Shown one piece after another: positions 49,905-60,825 of a stretch of DNA of 64,000 bases. The translations under genes were made by a program, and so were the position numbers. The notes under the pieces were generated by a model, which was not told the origin of the DNA, ran no database searches, and saw only the letters and a list, made by a program, of their open reading frames with translations. Within the stretch, counting starts at the first letter, position 1; each line of letters starts with the position of its first letter. The stretch is from Trichobilharzia regenti (taxonomy: Eukaryota > Platyhelminthes > Trematoda > Strigeidida > Schistosomatidae). Location of the stretch: contig OX235270.1 in the NCBI GenBank assembly GCA_944472135.2, positions 140,631,632 to 140,695,631 on the forward strand, written 5' to 3'.

Positions 49905-52570
49905 ATTGGTTGTATTATCACTATTCCCTTGGCTTTTCAGTGGAATATAGTACTTCAATAACACGCCTCAATCTCGTATGTTTCTGTACGGTTGTGTCTT
50001 CAAACTCCCATCTCCTCTTCACCCAGTCTCCTCTGTTTCACCCTTGGACGCTTAATTATCCGTATTCCACTTGGGTTCCACTCTACTGCTTAGCACCTGA
50101 TGTCACTCAATGGTCCTCTCATAGTGTGTCCAGTCCATCCCAATTTCTTTCGGCATATTCGTCCGGCAACAGGTTGTTGGTTTGTTGCCAAAGTTGCTGT
50201 TGCTTGTTTTTTCCTTTGCGGCCATCTAATCCTATGTATCGAATGGAAACAGCTGTTAGAAATGCTTTTTTGTGACGCGTATGCTGATCCATATGGAAGA
50301 ACTGACTTGACATTAGTATTGAACACCTAAATTTTTTTCTTTGTCCTGAGTGCGGAAGATTTACACGCTGATTCCAGAGTAATGAATGTCTGTCTTACAC
50401 TGCATCGGTGCTATCTGTAGCTGAAACGATGCTACCCAGCCGGATAAGCGAAGTAAGTGGCCTCATTTAAATTTCTTCCTTTGATAGTGACTGGTTGGTT
50501 ATCTTCTTCACCTCTATCTCCACTATTTACACTTGAAGTTTTGTCTACTCGGCTTATTTGACCAACCGACTGGCTTTCACCTGTAAGTCTTCGAATCTAT
50601 ATAACATTAGGCATAAATCGTCCACGAAGTCCAGATATTCTTGAGTTTACTTTTCGGCCTAATGTATTCCTGTTTTCTCGCTTCCCACCGTCTTTTGCAT
50701 AATCTAGTGCATCACAATCAAGAATGTCATTGACGATAGTGGGAAGCCATACCCCTGTCCTTACTTCAGAGGCTTTATTGAGCTTCCCGTTGTAGATAAT
50801 TTGACATATGGCATTGTCATATTGATCTCATTGAATGATATCTATAAATCTCTGTGCACTGAGCTGTGTAGCGGTGAATTGGTCTCCAAATTACTTCACC
50901 GTCAACGATATCAAAGGCTTTTTCAAAGTTGATAAGGCTAGAGTAGATGTTTGACTACTATTCTGTGCTCTATTCGGTGATGATGTGTAGAGGTGCAATT
51001 CAGTCAGCACACAATTCATTTTTCCTGAATCCAGCTTTTTCTGGGAAGAATTCTGTATCCAGTGAATGTTTGAGTCTCTCCAAGATCCCTTGACGTAGCA
51101 TTTTACAGATAAGAGGATGATTCAGTGCCAGTTCCTGCATAGGCCCATAATCGCTCTTCTCTATTTTGCAAAGTAGCCTTGTTTTCAGTCAGTAAGTACC
51201 TTGCCATTCTTCGTAACGTTTTGTGGTAGTGACGTGAAGATGACCGCTGCCGTCTTTGGATTTGTTCACAGTGCTTAAGCAGGATTTCCGTCCTTTCTTG
51301 CTACGTTTCCGGACTTCAGTAGCTTTAATGTATTCAAGACATCTGTTTTTGTGCAAAGATTCGTGTTCACCAACAATCCCTCGGTTATTGGCAGTATTCT
51401 GCACTAGCCGCTGGTAGTGATCCGTTCAAGAGTCTTTCAAAATGACCAGCTCATTGTTTCATTTGCTTCTTCTCTTTAGTAATTAGGCTCCCTTCACTAC
51501 CTTTGATTGGTTTCAGCTCTGTTGATCTATCCTTTGTCTTACCTCTTATTTCTTTCTAATTTGGCTATACACGTTTTCTTGGATACCACCTTCAGAGAGT
51601 TAGTTCCAATGTTCTTCCACGCACACAGGTTTCTTCAGTGATACCACGTATTGTCTCTGACTTCGCTTTGATCTGATCTGTAGTAAAGTTACCTCCCGTA
51701 GTTTTACCTTTCAGTTTCTGAATGCTGAACTTGAAATGTGATCTGTCTCCAGTTGTTTTGAGGGATTTCAGCTTTACCTTTGAAGGTTCCTTGAACTACA
51801 TGATAGTCTAAGCCCACATCTGCTCCCCTTCTCGACTTCGTGTCTAATGGGTTGCGTCTGCACCTTACAGAGATTGGGATAAAGTCTATCTGGTTTGTGG
51901 TATATCCGTCAGGCGAAGTTCGTGTTGCTTTGTGTATATCTTTGTGCTTGCATACGCTGCTTCCAATTGGCAAATCGTTGAAGGAGTAGAAATCTGCGAA
52001 TATTTCTCTGTTGTCATTCATTTTGCTGATCGACAGCCTCTCGACCCATGATGAGTTTTCTTCCTGTATTATCATGTCCCAGTTTGGCATTCAAATCGCC
52101 CGTGAGGATTTGAATGTCACCATCTGGGATGTTGTCTACTGCTGTTTTTAGTTGCCTATACAAATTTAACTTCTTCTTTTGCTCCCAGATGTTTGTAGGT
52201 GCATAGCATTGGATAATTGTAGTCTTCCTTCCTTCCTTTTCAGTTAAATATAACTGTCATGAAGAGATTGGTTCCAACTGCATTAAGGCTGTGGCTGCTA
52301 TTAGTGACATCATGACAGTTACTACCTCAGTGTGCAAGTGGTTGTAGTCTAGTTGATCGGAGTAGATTACTGACTCTCCAGTTAACGATTCTGACAATCC
52401 ACATTCACTCCATCTGCTAACTCCTGTGCTATATCTTCTCATTTCTTTGGCCACCTGGGAAACCTTCCCAGCTTCGTAAGTTGTAGATTCATTCCATGTC
52501 CCAATGCTTGTTTTTTCTTTAGTCGAAAGAAGGCACATTGGCTGGTTGACTGAATGACATCCCGAAGGCT
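49905..52570 (-). pseudogene. RTE-B, near full length, decayed (reverse)
   Basis: From 52538 on the minus strand: the endonuclease start (KTSIGTWNESTTYEAGKVSQ, corresponding to VGTWNV), TTIIQCYAPTN, TGDLNAKLG, then 52090-51704 (MNDNREIFADFYSFNDL, KDIHKATRTSPDG, RRGADVGLDYHVV, where relatives have SDH). Next come a linker and the RT fingers (VAR.DG.PA, NREERLWAYAG), IIYNGKLNKASEVRTGV, the decayed ADD block, ESQSVGQ, TIKGRNLNEATYFAY, SILMSSQFF, INSCLR-like, YAERNWDGLDTL and the 3' tail near 49910. Both domains are present in order. Stops and frameshifts are numerous. The endonuclease SDH is now LDY, so that activity is lost too. Confidence 0.8.
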
Positions 52571-53065
52571 TTCACCAGCCCATGTCAATTCATTGATATA
52601 GTTGTAGACAAGAATAAGTTTATTATTTATATTTTTGTTGTGCTTTGAAATTTATGTAGCGATTAGATTGATTTTGCGGAATAGAGTCCCTAGCGTCACG
52701 CCTAATCTTCCCTCATTTCCCCAACTAAGGATCTGTTGAAAAACTATTAAACTAGTAAACTAGGAGAGGTTAATGCGATTTCAGTACCAGAGCAAAATGA
52801 GTCATTCAGCGAAGATACTCTTTTCAGACGATTCAACTCTTTAGATGCACAATCACCATTATGTACATTTTTTCACAAAAGGAGGTACTAATAAAAGTGA
52901 GCAGTTGTAATAATTTTATTTGCTAAGATTATTCTGATCAATTCGACGTCCAGAAATCTTTGGAATCTTTGATTCGTTTTTAAATTCCATTGTGAAGAGA
53001 TGATTGAACTCTGGAAAGATCTATCCACAGAAAGCCGTCATGGAATAGGCAACTGACAAACTTGT
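52571..53065. other. no gene; SINE-C relic
   Basis: 52675-52735 (tccctagcgtcacgcctaat, cttccctcatttcccc) resembles the middle of a reversed SINE-C. The remainder is unknown and may be upstream PLE sequence. Confidence 0.35.
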
Positions 53066-53069
53066 ACAG

Positions 53070-53990
53070 TTGGATACCTGTCAGTCAAAAAGAGCTGTCA
53101 TCATCTCACTGGCCCACCGTATCAGAAGAATTTACAGCTGTGACTGCTTAAAAGAAGTAGAGCTTTTATTTCTCCAAGATATCCTATCTGAAGATGAATA
53201 CCCAACGCATTTCGTGGAGAAGAACATGAAACTAAGGCCAAAAAGAGAAGAATGCACTTCAATACCAAAGAATACACTTTATTTGAATCTGGGATTTGTA
53301 AGAGACCTAGCAGCAGATATCCTTAAAAGAAGAATCTCCAGTTCCCTAAAGAAGACGTTTCCTTCAGCGACTCTAAGGGTGATATTCTCTAGCCGCCCAA
53401 TACTTCGGAGCAATGGGAAGAACAGACTTCTGCATATGACCACTTCAATGTACATTTATCAGTTGACCTGGTCGTGTAGAGCTAGGTGCACAGGTTGTCC
53501 TATGCGGGTCCTATCAAAACGTGTTGTAGGACATTACGCAGCATGGCTGCAAAGAGGAGGCACTGGTTCATTTAGGAGAGCCATAATTGAACACCTCGTC
53601 ACCACCTGTCGCAGCATCTCTACTGCCTCATCCACCATTCAGAGTCATTTACAAAGTAAACAAAAATCTACGAAAGGCAGTGTGTTTCCGACTTCTTTGT
53701 ACTGCAGAAGCCCTCAAAATATGCATCGGAAAACTGGGGCTGTGTGTTCAAAAGAAACTGCTTCAACCTCTACATTGACCATAGATCTAATTCGGTTTAT
53801 CTCCTTAGGTCTAGTTTTTTTCATCCCCTTCATTTCCCTTTTTTCCTTTCTTTTTCTGCTTTCTCATTTTCAACTCTTTAAAATATTATTCTTTCAACTT
53901 GTTCCCATGCTCAACCCATTTACACCTTTATTCGTTAAAAAAAGCTATTTTCCAATCCTGTATAATTTTGTTTCTAAGCTCCTTGTATAA
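53070..53990 (+). CDS. PLE C-terminal region with GIY-YIG relic (306 codons open)
   Basis: The ORF matches the stretch from behind the PLE RT to the end of the endonuclease. KRAVIISLAHRIRRIYSCDC at residues 8-27, then EYPTHFVEKNMKLRPKREEC, LAADILKRRISSSLKKTFPS and MTTSMYIYQLTWSCRARCTG. The last block is the GIY-YIG position (relatives: C.CGARYIGR); here the Cys-Gly and YIG residues are changed, so nuclease activity is unlikely. After GSFRRAIIEHLVTT the frame is probably shifted: the native ending (RLLCTAEALKICIGKLGLCV) is in the next frame at 53587-53778. The remaining residues are 3' untranslated region read through. No RT is present upstream. Confidence 0.75.
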   Translation: MDTCQSKRAVIISLAHRIRRIYSCDCLKEVELLFLQDILSEDEYPTHFVEKNMKLRPKREECTSIPKNTLYLNLGFVRDLAADILKRRISSSLKKTFPSATLRVIFSSRPILRSNGKNRLLHMTTSMYIYQLTWSCRARCTGCPMRVLSKRVVGHYAAWLQRGGTGSFRRAIIEHLVTTCRSISTASSTIQSHLQSKQKSTKGSVFPTSLYCRSPQNMHRKTGAVCSKETASTSTLTIDLIRFISLGLVFFIPFISLFSFLFLLSHFQLFKILFFQLVPMLNPFTPLFVKKSYFPILYNFVSKLLV

Positions 53991-54300
53991 CCTATATTCA
54001 CACCCTTGAACTTTCATATCAAGTTAAAAGTAAAATTATTTCTCCGGTTATCAAAATATTAATTAAAAGCAACATATTTTACATACAGTGCAACTGTGTT
54101 CTATTTCTGTGTAATTTTGTTTCTAAGCCCCTTGTAATTGATATTCACGTCTTCAAACTTTCACATCAAGTTGAAAATTATTGTGACACCTAGTCACCTT
54201 CGTTACTACATGGAATTAAATAATAATTGTATCTATGTAAATGTATGTATGTGAATGCGATTGTAAAGCTGCTTTTGTCAATAAAATTGCTGGAAATATA
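53780..54300 (+). mobile_element. PLE 3' untranslated region
   Basis: gaccatagatctaattcggt onward, through ctttcacatcaagttgaaaa and ttcgttactacatggaatta to caataaaattgctgg. Matches 39.5-39.8 kb and 59.5-59.8 kb in order. Confidence 0.65.
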
Positions 54301-54539
54301 TCAGTTTTCTGAACTTCTTATTCTTTTCTCCCTAATGTCACCTAGGCGTATTTTCCACAATTTGAATTAATAAAAACATAAAAGGAGTTAAATAAAGATA
54401 GTGAAGTTACACATGATTCAGTGAATGAGTCGTAGTCACTTTGGTAGAAAGAACAGGATCGTTACCATGTTTTATTACAAGTGTCTGGATAATTCTGTTT
54501 TTTATGCTGAGCATTGGGAAGGCATAGGAGACAAAAGCG
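54301..54539. other. no gene seen
   Basis: Nothing recognised. Confidence 0.35.
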
Positions 54540-54738
54540 TATTGCCTTTGCCTGATTATTCTTCACTTTAATGAATTACTTCGAAAGAGGAGTTTCTTGA
54601 GACAGATGGATACCACACGCCTTATAGAGTCACTGTTACCCTTCTGCAACCATGAGTGACACTGTTCTTGAACATATTTAGATAGGATACACGTCGAACC
54701 ACCAATATACTTGGCTCCAAAGGAACAGGTGAAGTCAT
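54540..54738 (-). pseudogene. PLE GIY-YIG fragment (reverse)
   Basis: Minus strand: YDFTCSFGAKYIGGSTCILS then KYVQEQCHSWLQKGNSDSIR. The cysteine/Gly-Ala and YIG motif of the 53 kb PLE lineage, with F for C in CSCG and YIGG for YIGR. It abuts the LTR-2 start at 54741. Confidence 0.7.
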
Positions 54739-54740
54739 AC

Positions 54741-54966
54741 TGTAACAGCAGAAGGCAAGACGTGGAAACCAAAGTGTATTTTCAATTGATCAAAGCGCTA
54801 TTTATATTCTATACAGTTTATATTCTTTAACCAATCACTGAGCGTGTGATTGTGGTCTACATTAAACGACATGAAGTACAATTTTCAAATACGTATGGTA
54901 TTCTGTTTCTAACGCAGTACTGAATAATATTCCGTTGGAATACATTGTGTGTAACACCACACCACA
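54741..54966 (-). repeat. solo LTR, family LTR-2
   Basis: Starts tgtaacagcagaaggcaag, ends gtgtgtaacaccacaccaca, so TG...CA. In element sense the complement of gcgctatttatattctat gives a TATAAATA box. The start resembles that of LTR-1. Confidence 0.75.
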
Positions 54967-56705
54967 ATATGTTCACATAGAAATAGACAGATGTAAAAGC
55001 ATATCTCTCAGGCTTCTACTGACGGATACTACTCTTAGAGTTGTTGAGAAGAATGTTCTTTTCAAAGGTGATGAAAATTTTCGCCTAAGCATATCCCAGG
55101 CTACATCTACTTTGAAATCAATATTCATGTAAAAAATAATTTTCTTGCATAAATAATGTTTCGCTCTTCTCAGCTTTTAGTTTGATGTTTTATTCAATAT
55201 ATCCTGGAGGAATTCTATTTTAGATGAAAACAGAGGATTTGATTAAACCTAGTTTTCTTTGAATTTAGTCACCTAGCCTCTTTTATGAAGAAGATTTGTA
55301 TATAAATGCAACTGTACAGCTAAAGAAATTCAACTCGGCGATAAAGCCTCTTCATTAGTGAACTACGGAGTTTTTTTTCATTAATGCCTGGATGAAGGTC
55401 ATAATTTAATATTGAACATTTTGCATAGTTAATTTACTTTCATCATGTTGAGGATATTAAAATCTTCGACTTTTCAATTTTGCCAACATCTTATGACCTA
55501 GATTACGCACACTTATAAGTTTATCAGATTACGCAGTCATGTAGAAAAAATGTTACTTTATTAATATTTGAAGCCAGCAACCCGATGCAACAGATTCACT
55601 TACAACAAGTGAAGTCAGGCGTGCTATTCTGTTATATTTTATGATGTATCAAATTTGAACAATGAAGACAAAAACTTCAAATAAATCATTACTATAACGT
55701 CATGATGTCTAAGGCACTAGCCAATCTCAAGGTCGTTTCTCTGTATTAGCCAATCAGGGAAATCACACGAGTTGTGTGCTAAGCATATGATTGGCTATGG
55801 AATTCTGCAAACTCACCGTTGCCAGTGCTTTTGCAACAGTGACTATTGTGAGATATGAAGATGAATAGAGTCGAGTAGCATATATTTTTAATGTTCACAT
55901 CTTACTCCTGGTGCATTTTGTCAAGTATGATGAATGATATGCATGATATCTTTGAAACCTACCTGATCTCAAAATTGTATGAAAAAGACGAAGTATTGTA
56001 ACAACCAATGATGCTACATACTACTGACTGAATGACTGGAAGTCATTCACACCAAGTAGTAGTGCTTGTGAACATTTCACCGAAGCGGCCAGACAGAATT
56101 CGAGTGGCTTGAATTGATCCAGAAAACTGGACTGCATCTAACTGTGTATATCATAGTTCATTTGAGCAATAAACGGGGGAGAAACGGATATCCAGAGTTT
56201 AGGCCACTTCTATGAACTGGCTGGCAAACACTACTGGTTATTAGGAGTGGTATTCAGCTTCTGGTTAGTCAATCAACCAGTGATTACCGTTTGCAGTATC
56301 AAGTAGACCACACACTGTGATCAGGATAACATTAGTCTCTGAAGAAAACTATGGTGAAATTTCACTCTGACCTGTGTAAATTGCAAATGGCAAACTAGTT
56401 TGAAAATAGTAATCTGGATTCCTTATTAGGGAACCAACCAACGATGCTCTGTAATATTCTTCGACTAATCTTAACTTTACCTTAAGATTTCGTCTACTGC
56501 ATATTGCTGAGACTGTTGGAATCTACATTAAGAAGCCTAATCTATGTATCCGGAAGAAGAAATTAATTCAGACGGTTTCCTTAACCCGCTGGCCGTCAAT
56601 CAAGGTTGTAATGATCTTCTATTTTTCGTAGAAATTTACTTAATTTCATTTGATATTCTATTAACTATTATATTTTTATAATTATTATAACTTAAGCATC
56701 TTTAC
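54967..56705. other. no gene seen
   Basis: No credible frames. 55295-55320 (tatataaatgcaactgtaca) recalls PLE arm sequence at 3.8 and 7.69 kb. 55705-55800 contains three agccaatc/gattggct motifs, possibly an old LTR, unproven. Confidence 0.4.
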
Positions 56706-56709
56706 GAGT

Positions 56710-57100
56710 TGATCACGGATTGATATCAGTTGGAGAACAATTGAAAACCAGCAAGGAGTACTGGACAGCCAGCTGTTTCATCAACCCAGTTTGGGAATCA
56801 TCGGCAGTACGCACCCACCACCACGGGAGGTTCGAACCTAGAACATTCCGGTTACAAGGCAAGCTATCTCGTATACCATTCAGCCACTGGGACCCGATTC
56901 AATGGCCAGCCAACCGATGAATTCTAACTTCTACCAATTCGTGATGACTTAGCGCGACTGGCACCAACCAATGTCGTCAGTGGGACATCCATCCTCACAC
57001 GTGACATCTGGATGAACCTCACTGGTCACGACTTCTCAGTAGAACTCCAGGAAACTCCATCCTGTAACAAGTTATTAGCGAGCATCAGATTAATTTTCTA
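56710..57100 (-). mobile_element. SINE-B (reverse)
   Basis: Tail and hammerhead-like part (gagtactggacagccagctg, tttcatcaacccag, cggcagtacgcaccca), tRNA-like core (ggttcgaacctagaacattc, cactgggacccgattc) and 5' module (agcgcgactggcaccaacca, cactggtcacgacttctcag). The hammerhead is altered by small insertions. Confidence 0.8.
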
Positions 57101-57405
57101 GAGCCAGAATAGGAAATTATCGAAAAGAATATTCTTCGCTCAATTTTTATCTATTTTTTGAAATGTCTGAATGAATATTTTCGCTATATTGAAATTTTGC
57201 ATAAGTAGGTGTATGCATAACCGTAAATTCTATTATAAATGACTGGTAATAAATTTAAGACAGCTGAGTTGAAAATTGAGAAATGCAAACTACAATAGAA
57301 GTGTGAGTAATTTTCATAGGACATTTCGGTATACACTCTGTTGATTTTTTAACGAAAGCCCTTTTTGTTGTAGATCTCATTCTAAACCGATACTAGTTAG
57401 ATAAA
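57101..57405. other. no gene seen
   Basis: AT-rich unknown. Confidence 0.4.
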
Positions 57406-57560
57406 CAGGGAGTGCTGGACTGTTGTTTCATGCCAAACTGGAAGTCATCATCAGTGTGCACCGATGACCCTATTAGAGGACAAGACCTAGGTCCTTCTGG
57501 TTTCCAGTCATTTTCCAACTAATCTCAGTTGATGACTAAGCCTGCGCTAAGATTAGTCGA
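57406..57560 (-). mobile_element. diverged SINE-B fragment
   Basis: gggagtgctggactgttgtt, tcatgccaaactggaagtca and aggtccttctggtttcc are a decayed hammerhead end and box region. The hammerhead half still shows CTGATGA and GAAAC on the minus strand but with spacing changes. Confidence 0.5.
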
Positions 57561-57661
57561 AATCCCGACAAAACACTAAATTTGAATATCAACCTACAGC
57601 ATATTAGTAGTTATGATGACAGTTCATGACTGGTGGTGTCTATGTTAGGAGTGAAGCAAAA

Positions 57662-57862
57662 AAAAAGTGCGTCGGTGGCACAGTGGTTAGGACTCTCGCC
57701 GACCATGCACATGGTCTGGGGTTCGAGCCCACGCCGACGCACACCTGATATCTATGGTCGGCCTGCGAAATTTGGGCTACCGATGTCCATGCTGAAAATT
57801 CCATACTTGTACCAAAAATACAGTGTGAAATTAAGCTGTAATCAAAAATAAATAAATGATCA
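57662..57862 (+). mobile_element. SINE-D
   Basis: The head is nearly the same as SINE-C (gtgcgtcggtggcacagtgg, ttaggactctcgccgaccat, ggggttcgagcccacg), but the body is different: cacctgatatctatggtcgg, gaaatttgggctaccgatgt, ccatacttgtacc, and a tail of AAATA units. Other copies at 58.68 and 59.31 kb. A separate SINE that uses the same tRNA-like promoter module. Confidence 0.85.
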
Positions 57863-57939
57863 CCGATATCGCTGGTTGGCGGTACTGCTATTCTGAAACT
57901 GGGTAGAAATCACAAACCACTGAACTCCAACTTATTCGC

Positions 57940-58125
57940 TGAATTGCTAACAGTCTAATCTCGTAACCTGAACTTCCTGGGTTCGACCTCCGACAGGTGA
58001 CTGGTGTGTACCGAATGGAAGAAAGAATTATTTAGCTCTCCTAGGCTGTCAGTGACTGATTCTCTAAGTGTTGTTGGCGTGTGAAGAAACCTAAACATTG
58101 AATAATTCGTATCCGTGAAAAAAAT
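57940..58125 (+). mobile_element. diverged SINE-B
   Basis: aacttcctgggttcgacctc as box B, gactggtgtgtaccgaatgg and ctctcctaggctgtcagtga as decayed hammerhead/tail. Low identity. Confidence 0.45.
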
Positions 58126-58335
58126 TAGGATCTCGAAGTCTTTTTTAACTTTTGAATTTGGAAATGTTAGTCGAAATCATTTCACAGACACACCGTTTTC
58201 AGCTTCAGTTCACTGAGATGATGTGAAGATGTCTTACGGATTAAAGAGGTTTACTATTTACAAACCGCATTATGTAATCCCTGAGTAGTTAAAGAAGTCG
58301 ACTTCTTCATGTATAACCACCAGACTTTACAAATC
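58126..58335. other. no gene seen
   Basis: Nothing recognised. Confidence 0.4.
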
Positions 58336-58339
58336 TAAT

Positions 58340-58566
58340 CCTTCGTGTTCCCGGTAAAATATAGGGCATCAAGCTAGAGGCTTGAAGTTTCTGTAGCAGT
58401 GTTTATTTTTCCAGGATGGGATTGCTAGCCTCATGCCCAACCTTTCCCATTTACCAGCTTTTTTTATTACTGGCTTAGCGAGGTAAAGGAGTGCGTCAGA
58501 AGGGGATCGAACCCTGGACCATGTGCATGGTCGGCGAGCATTCTATTGCTGTGCCACCGATGCACT
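58340..58566 (-). mobile_element. SINE-C (reverse)
   Basis: Tail cttcgtgttcccggtaaaat, body gggattgctagcctcatgcc and ggcttagcgaggtaaaggag, head gatcgaaccctggaccatgt and ctgtgccaccgatgcac. Confidence 0.85.
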
Positions 58567-58675
58567 GACTGATAATACATGCCATTTGCAGTAACTTTAG
58601 ATAACCAAAAAGGGAAGAATGCAGTTTAGTGAGAAGTAAAATATTGTATATGAATCAGAACTTCAGGAGAGACTT

Positions 58676-58878
58676 TGTGGCAGTGGTTAGGACTCTCGCC
58701 GACCATGCACATGGTTCGGGGTTCAATCGTCTACCGACGCACACCTGATATCTATGGTCGGCCAGCAAAATTTGGGCTACCGATATCCATGCTGAAAATT
58801 CGATACTTGTACCGAAAATACAGTGTGGAATCAAGCTGTAATCAAAGATAAATAAATAAATATAAATAAATAAATATC
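58676..58878 (+). mobile_element. SINE-D, head truncated
   Basis: Begins tgtggcagtggttaggactc, body ctgatatctatggtcggcca and gggctaccgatatccatgct, tail of AAATA units. Box B reads ggttcaatcgtc. Confidence 0.8.
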
Positions 58879-58879
58879 T

Positions 58880-59800
58880 TAAAAAGGAGCATTTCTCGTT
58901 CCCTAAAGAACGATATCTTCTGAAGCAACGCTAAGCGTGATATTCTCTAACCACCCACTGCTTCTAAGCAATGTGAAGGACAAACTCATTCATATAACCA
59001 CTCCAAAGTCCATATAACAATTCACCAGCCCTTGTTGAGCTTGATACATTCTTCCACCTATATGCATTTTCTTAAGACGTGTTAGAAAATACTACCTAAC
59101 AAGGATACAAAGAGGAGGCACTGGTTCAGTCAAAAGCGTCATAACTGAACACCTCTCACAATGCATCTCAATTCTCTCATCTATCATTCAGAGATATATA
59201 TGGAGTGAATAGAAATCTACTGAAAGTAACCTGTTCCCGACTTCTTTGTAGGGCCGGAGCTATGTGTTCAAAAGAAAACTAGTCCAGCCTCTATCTACAC
59301 TTACGACAGATCTATTTTTTTTTTTTTTTGATTTACAGCTTGATTCCACACTGCATTTTTGGTACAAGTATGGAATTTTCAGCTTGGATATCGGTAGCCC
59401 AAATTTCGCAGGCCGACCATAGATATCAGGTGTGCGCCGGCGTGGGCTCGAACCCCAGACCATGTGCATGGTCGGCGAGAGTCCTTACCACTGTGCCACC
59501 GACGCACTAGTTCTGCTCTACTCCTTAGTTTCCGTTTGCTAATATTTTCACTCCCTTCATTATTTTCATCTTTACTTATGAAAATCACTATTTCAATTTG
59601 TTTCTCTGTACATTTCATTCACACCTGTGATCATTAAAAAGTATTTTACATATTGCGCAACTACTTTCTTAATCCTATGTAATTCTGTTTCTGTGTCTCT
59701 TATGTTTTATATTCACACTTTCATATCAAGTTGAAAATTATTATCACTTGTAGGCTCACTTCGTTACTATATCAAATAAGATAATAATTTTAACTGTGTC
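58880..59800 (+). pseudogene. PLE C-terminal remnant, split by SINE-D
   Basis: Follows the 53 kb PLE in order: tatcttaaaaaggagcattt (LKRR..S), ttctctaaccacccactgct (FSNHPLL), ataaccactccaaagtccat (TTSM), agaggaggcactggttcagt, cataactgaacacctctcac (ITEHLS), then tgtgttcaaaagaaaact. After the SINE, the 3' untranslated region resumes (gtttctctgtacatttcatt, ttcatatcaagttgaaaatt). Many frameshifts; the GIY-YIG motif is lost. Confidence 0.7.
59311..59507 (-). mobile_element. SINE-D inside PLE (reverse)
   Basis: Starts with a T-run (complement of the A-rich tail), then gatttacagcttgattccac, ggtagcccaaatttcgcagg, and the head gtgggctcgaaccccagacc, cactgtgccaccgacgcac. It interrupts the PLE between gacagatcta and the 3' untranslated region. 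Confidence 0.85.
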
Positions 59801-59849
59801 AAATAATTATTGAATTGAATTTTTGATTTTCCCGTCGATTGATTGGACC

Positions 59850-59960
59850 AAAGGGCTCTGTCTCAGGTTGACATGTCGGCTGACGAGTCCGAAATAGGAC
59901 GAAATTCTCATCCTGGATTCCACTGCTAGCCACCATTCACCAATTGTATATGTCAAATAA
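59850..59960 (+). mobile_element. SINE-A fragment with hammerhead
   Basis: Only the hammerhead and tail remain. Hammerhead at about 59875-59920: CTGACGA, stem II GTCC / GGAC with a GAAATA loop, GAAA, cleavage triplet ATC, stem I weak (two wobble pairs). Tail ccactgctagccaccattca ends accaattgtata. The tRNA-like head is missing. Confidence 0.75.
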
Positions 59961-60170
59961 TGTATAAAAATAGGACTGTTTGGCTTTTGGGGATGAAATC
60001 GTGAAAGATATATGTGTTTTCTATAACGCCCTGATGGGTACACTCCACAATTAGACTGAGATACACTATAAGTAAGTGATTGAAAAACCCTCGGTTGCCT
60101 GAAAAATACTTAGTGGTATCAATCTCTTCACCTGCAGTTATTCTAACATGGATTTCTGAAATGTATGCAA
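59961..60170. other. no gene seen
   Basis: Nothing recognised. Confidence 0.4.
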
Positions 60171-60174
60171 TGGT

Positions 60175-60805
60175 TCAAAGTTTCCTTTAGTTCCGCACGT
60201 CTCCATTGCGTTTGGTTCTCTGCTAACGTTTTCACTTGGCTGCACGTCAGCCGCCCACGTGCTTTCATCTCCCCTTCACATCATCTCCTCCTCCATGTCA
60301 TCACCGCACTGATGACCAACTCCCTCGCCACTTCCCATTCAGGTTCCACTCGAGCAATGATGTGATGTCATTCATTTGATAGTTTGTTTTCTCAGAGTAT
60401 GGCCAATCTAATCCACCTCCATTTCTTCCTGCCTATTTGTTTCACAATCGGTTCCTGGTGGGTTGGTTCGCTCATCAACAGAGATCCCTGTTGCTGATGT
60501 TTTCTGACCGGCCATCTGATCTTGAGCAGTATTGAGCGAAGACAGTTGTTGATGAAGGTCTGTAGTTTGTTTGAGATACTCTTTATGACGCTCTGGCCAA
60601 GTCTCTGATCCGTATGTTAAGTAGCACTGACTGACTTCACATTGGAGTTGAAAATCCGGATGTTATTTTTGATGCTGAGCAGTGCTGTTGACCTCCACAC
60701 AGACTTGAGAGTAATGAAAGCTTGACTTGCTTTGATATCCTCATCAGTTCCGCCTGTAGTTGAAACGATGCTACCCAGGTAGGAAAAGGAGGTTACTTCT
60801 TCCAA
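60175..60805 (-). pseudogene. RTE-B RT C-terminus (reverse)
   Basis: Minus strand from 60805: MEEVTSFSYLGSIVSTTGGT, DEDIK, SQAFITLKSVWRSTALLSIK, NNIRIFNSNVKSV, then in other frames the ETW, INNCLR, KWRW-IGHTLR and terminal regions down to about 60175. One of the better preserved copies of this region. A TA run at 60808-60824 follows. Confidence 0.8.
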
Positions 60806-60825
60806 TTATATATATATATATATAA

